A stretch of DNA of 7,339 nucleotides, taken from contig CAYOEJ010000060.1 of NCBI GenBank assembly GCA_964403015.1, forward strand, positions 1 to 7,339. The letters run 5' to 3'. The translations under genes were made by a program, and so were the position numbers. Origin of the DNA: CAYOEJ01 sp964403015 (GTDB taxonomy: Bacteria; Actinomycetota; Actinomycetes; Actinomycetales; Actinomycetaceae). Below the pieces are notes generated by a model. It had not been told where the DNA came from and did not search any database. It worked only from the letters and a program-made list of their open reading frames with translations. Below are positions 7,209 through 7,339 of the stretch, piece after piece. The stretch's first letter is position 1. Every line of letters starts with the position of its first letter.

Positions 7209-7289
7209 CCGACAGCAATTCGGATCAGCGCGAGAGCAATTCGGATCGGCCCGAGACAATTCGGTGCGGCCCCGACAGTGATTCGGATC
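7209..7289. repeat. Four phased copies of a ~21-bp element upstream of adnA
   Basis: The core CAATTCGGATC (GATCCGAATTG on the minus strand) occurs at 7216-7226 and 7237-7247. Variants lie at 7257-7267 (CAATTCGGTGC) and 7279-7289 (TGATTCGGATC). Core starts are 21, 20 and 22 bp apart, about two helical turns. Flanks are also shared: CCGACAG precedes the first and last cores, and CGAGA precedes the middle two. The copies stand just upstream of the adnA leader and would overlap the -35 region of the candidate promoter. They could be binding sites for a regulator on one face of the helix, or simply a slippage-derived tandem repeat. No known operator family was recognised. Confidence 0.8.
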
Positions 7290-7339
7290 AATTGACTCGT
7301 TAGATTTGGTTCAAACACGTAAAGTCATCTTGTCCGGTT

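Noticed and set aside
7209..7289. CRISPR array
   Set aside because: The units are about 21 bp with essentially no unique spacers, imperfect, and without cas genes nearby; they are tandem repeats or binding sites.
7195..7339. LexA/SOS box or mycobacterial-type damage promoter upstream of adnA
   Set aside because: No GAAC-N4-GTTC type palindrome was seen, and TGTCGGAG is only 3 bp from TAGTCT instead of the expected 8.

Overview
This window is a moderately GC-rich (roughly 60% by eye) actinobacterial chromosome segment. Almost all of it is occupied by one two-gene operon on the minus strand. The operon encodes the two subunits of an AdnAB-type helicase-nuclease, the DNA double-strand-break end-resection enzyme characteristic of Actinomycetales. 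The gene pair, the gene order (adnA then adnB) and the GC content suggest an actinomycete, possibly an Actinomycetaceae relative such as Trueperella or Arcanobacterium. That taxonomic guess is inference only.

Layout from left to right: (1) positions 2-217, plus strand, hold the 3' end of an unidentified gene that enters from outside the window and ends in an acidic, probably disordered tail. (2) Positions 218-295 are a short convergent gap made of 20-bp and 21-bp tandem repeats with no clear terminator. (3) Positions 296-3904, minus strand, are adnB, with a complete UvrD-like motor and a C-terminal RecB-family nuclease. (4) Positions 3901-7167, minus strand, are adnA, with a divergent UvrD-like motor and a RecB-family nuclease carrying four cysteines placed like an iron-sulfur cluster. 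(5) Positions 7168-7339 are the upstream region of the operon, with a strong Shine-Dalgarno sequence and four imperfect copies of a roughly 21-bp element spaced 20-22 bp apart.

How the genes work together: adnA is transcribed first and overlaps adnB by four bases (ATGA), which implies translational coupling and roughly equal subunit supply. By analogy with mycobacterial AdnAB, the heterodimer loads on DNA ends, unwinds them with ATP and cuts the resulting single strands to prepare RecA-dependent repair. The motifs fit the known division of labour: AdnB has textbook helicase motifs, while AdnA has degenerate motifs II, V and VI.

The enzyme itself is a known system. The less expected signal is that short tandem repeats of about 18-30 bp occur at five places: upstream of the operon, inside adnA, inside adnB, across the adnB stop codon, and in the convergent gap. 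The phased upstream array and the stop codon embedded in a repeat deserve the closest second look.
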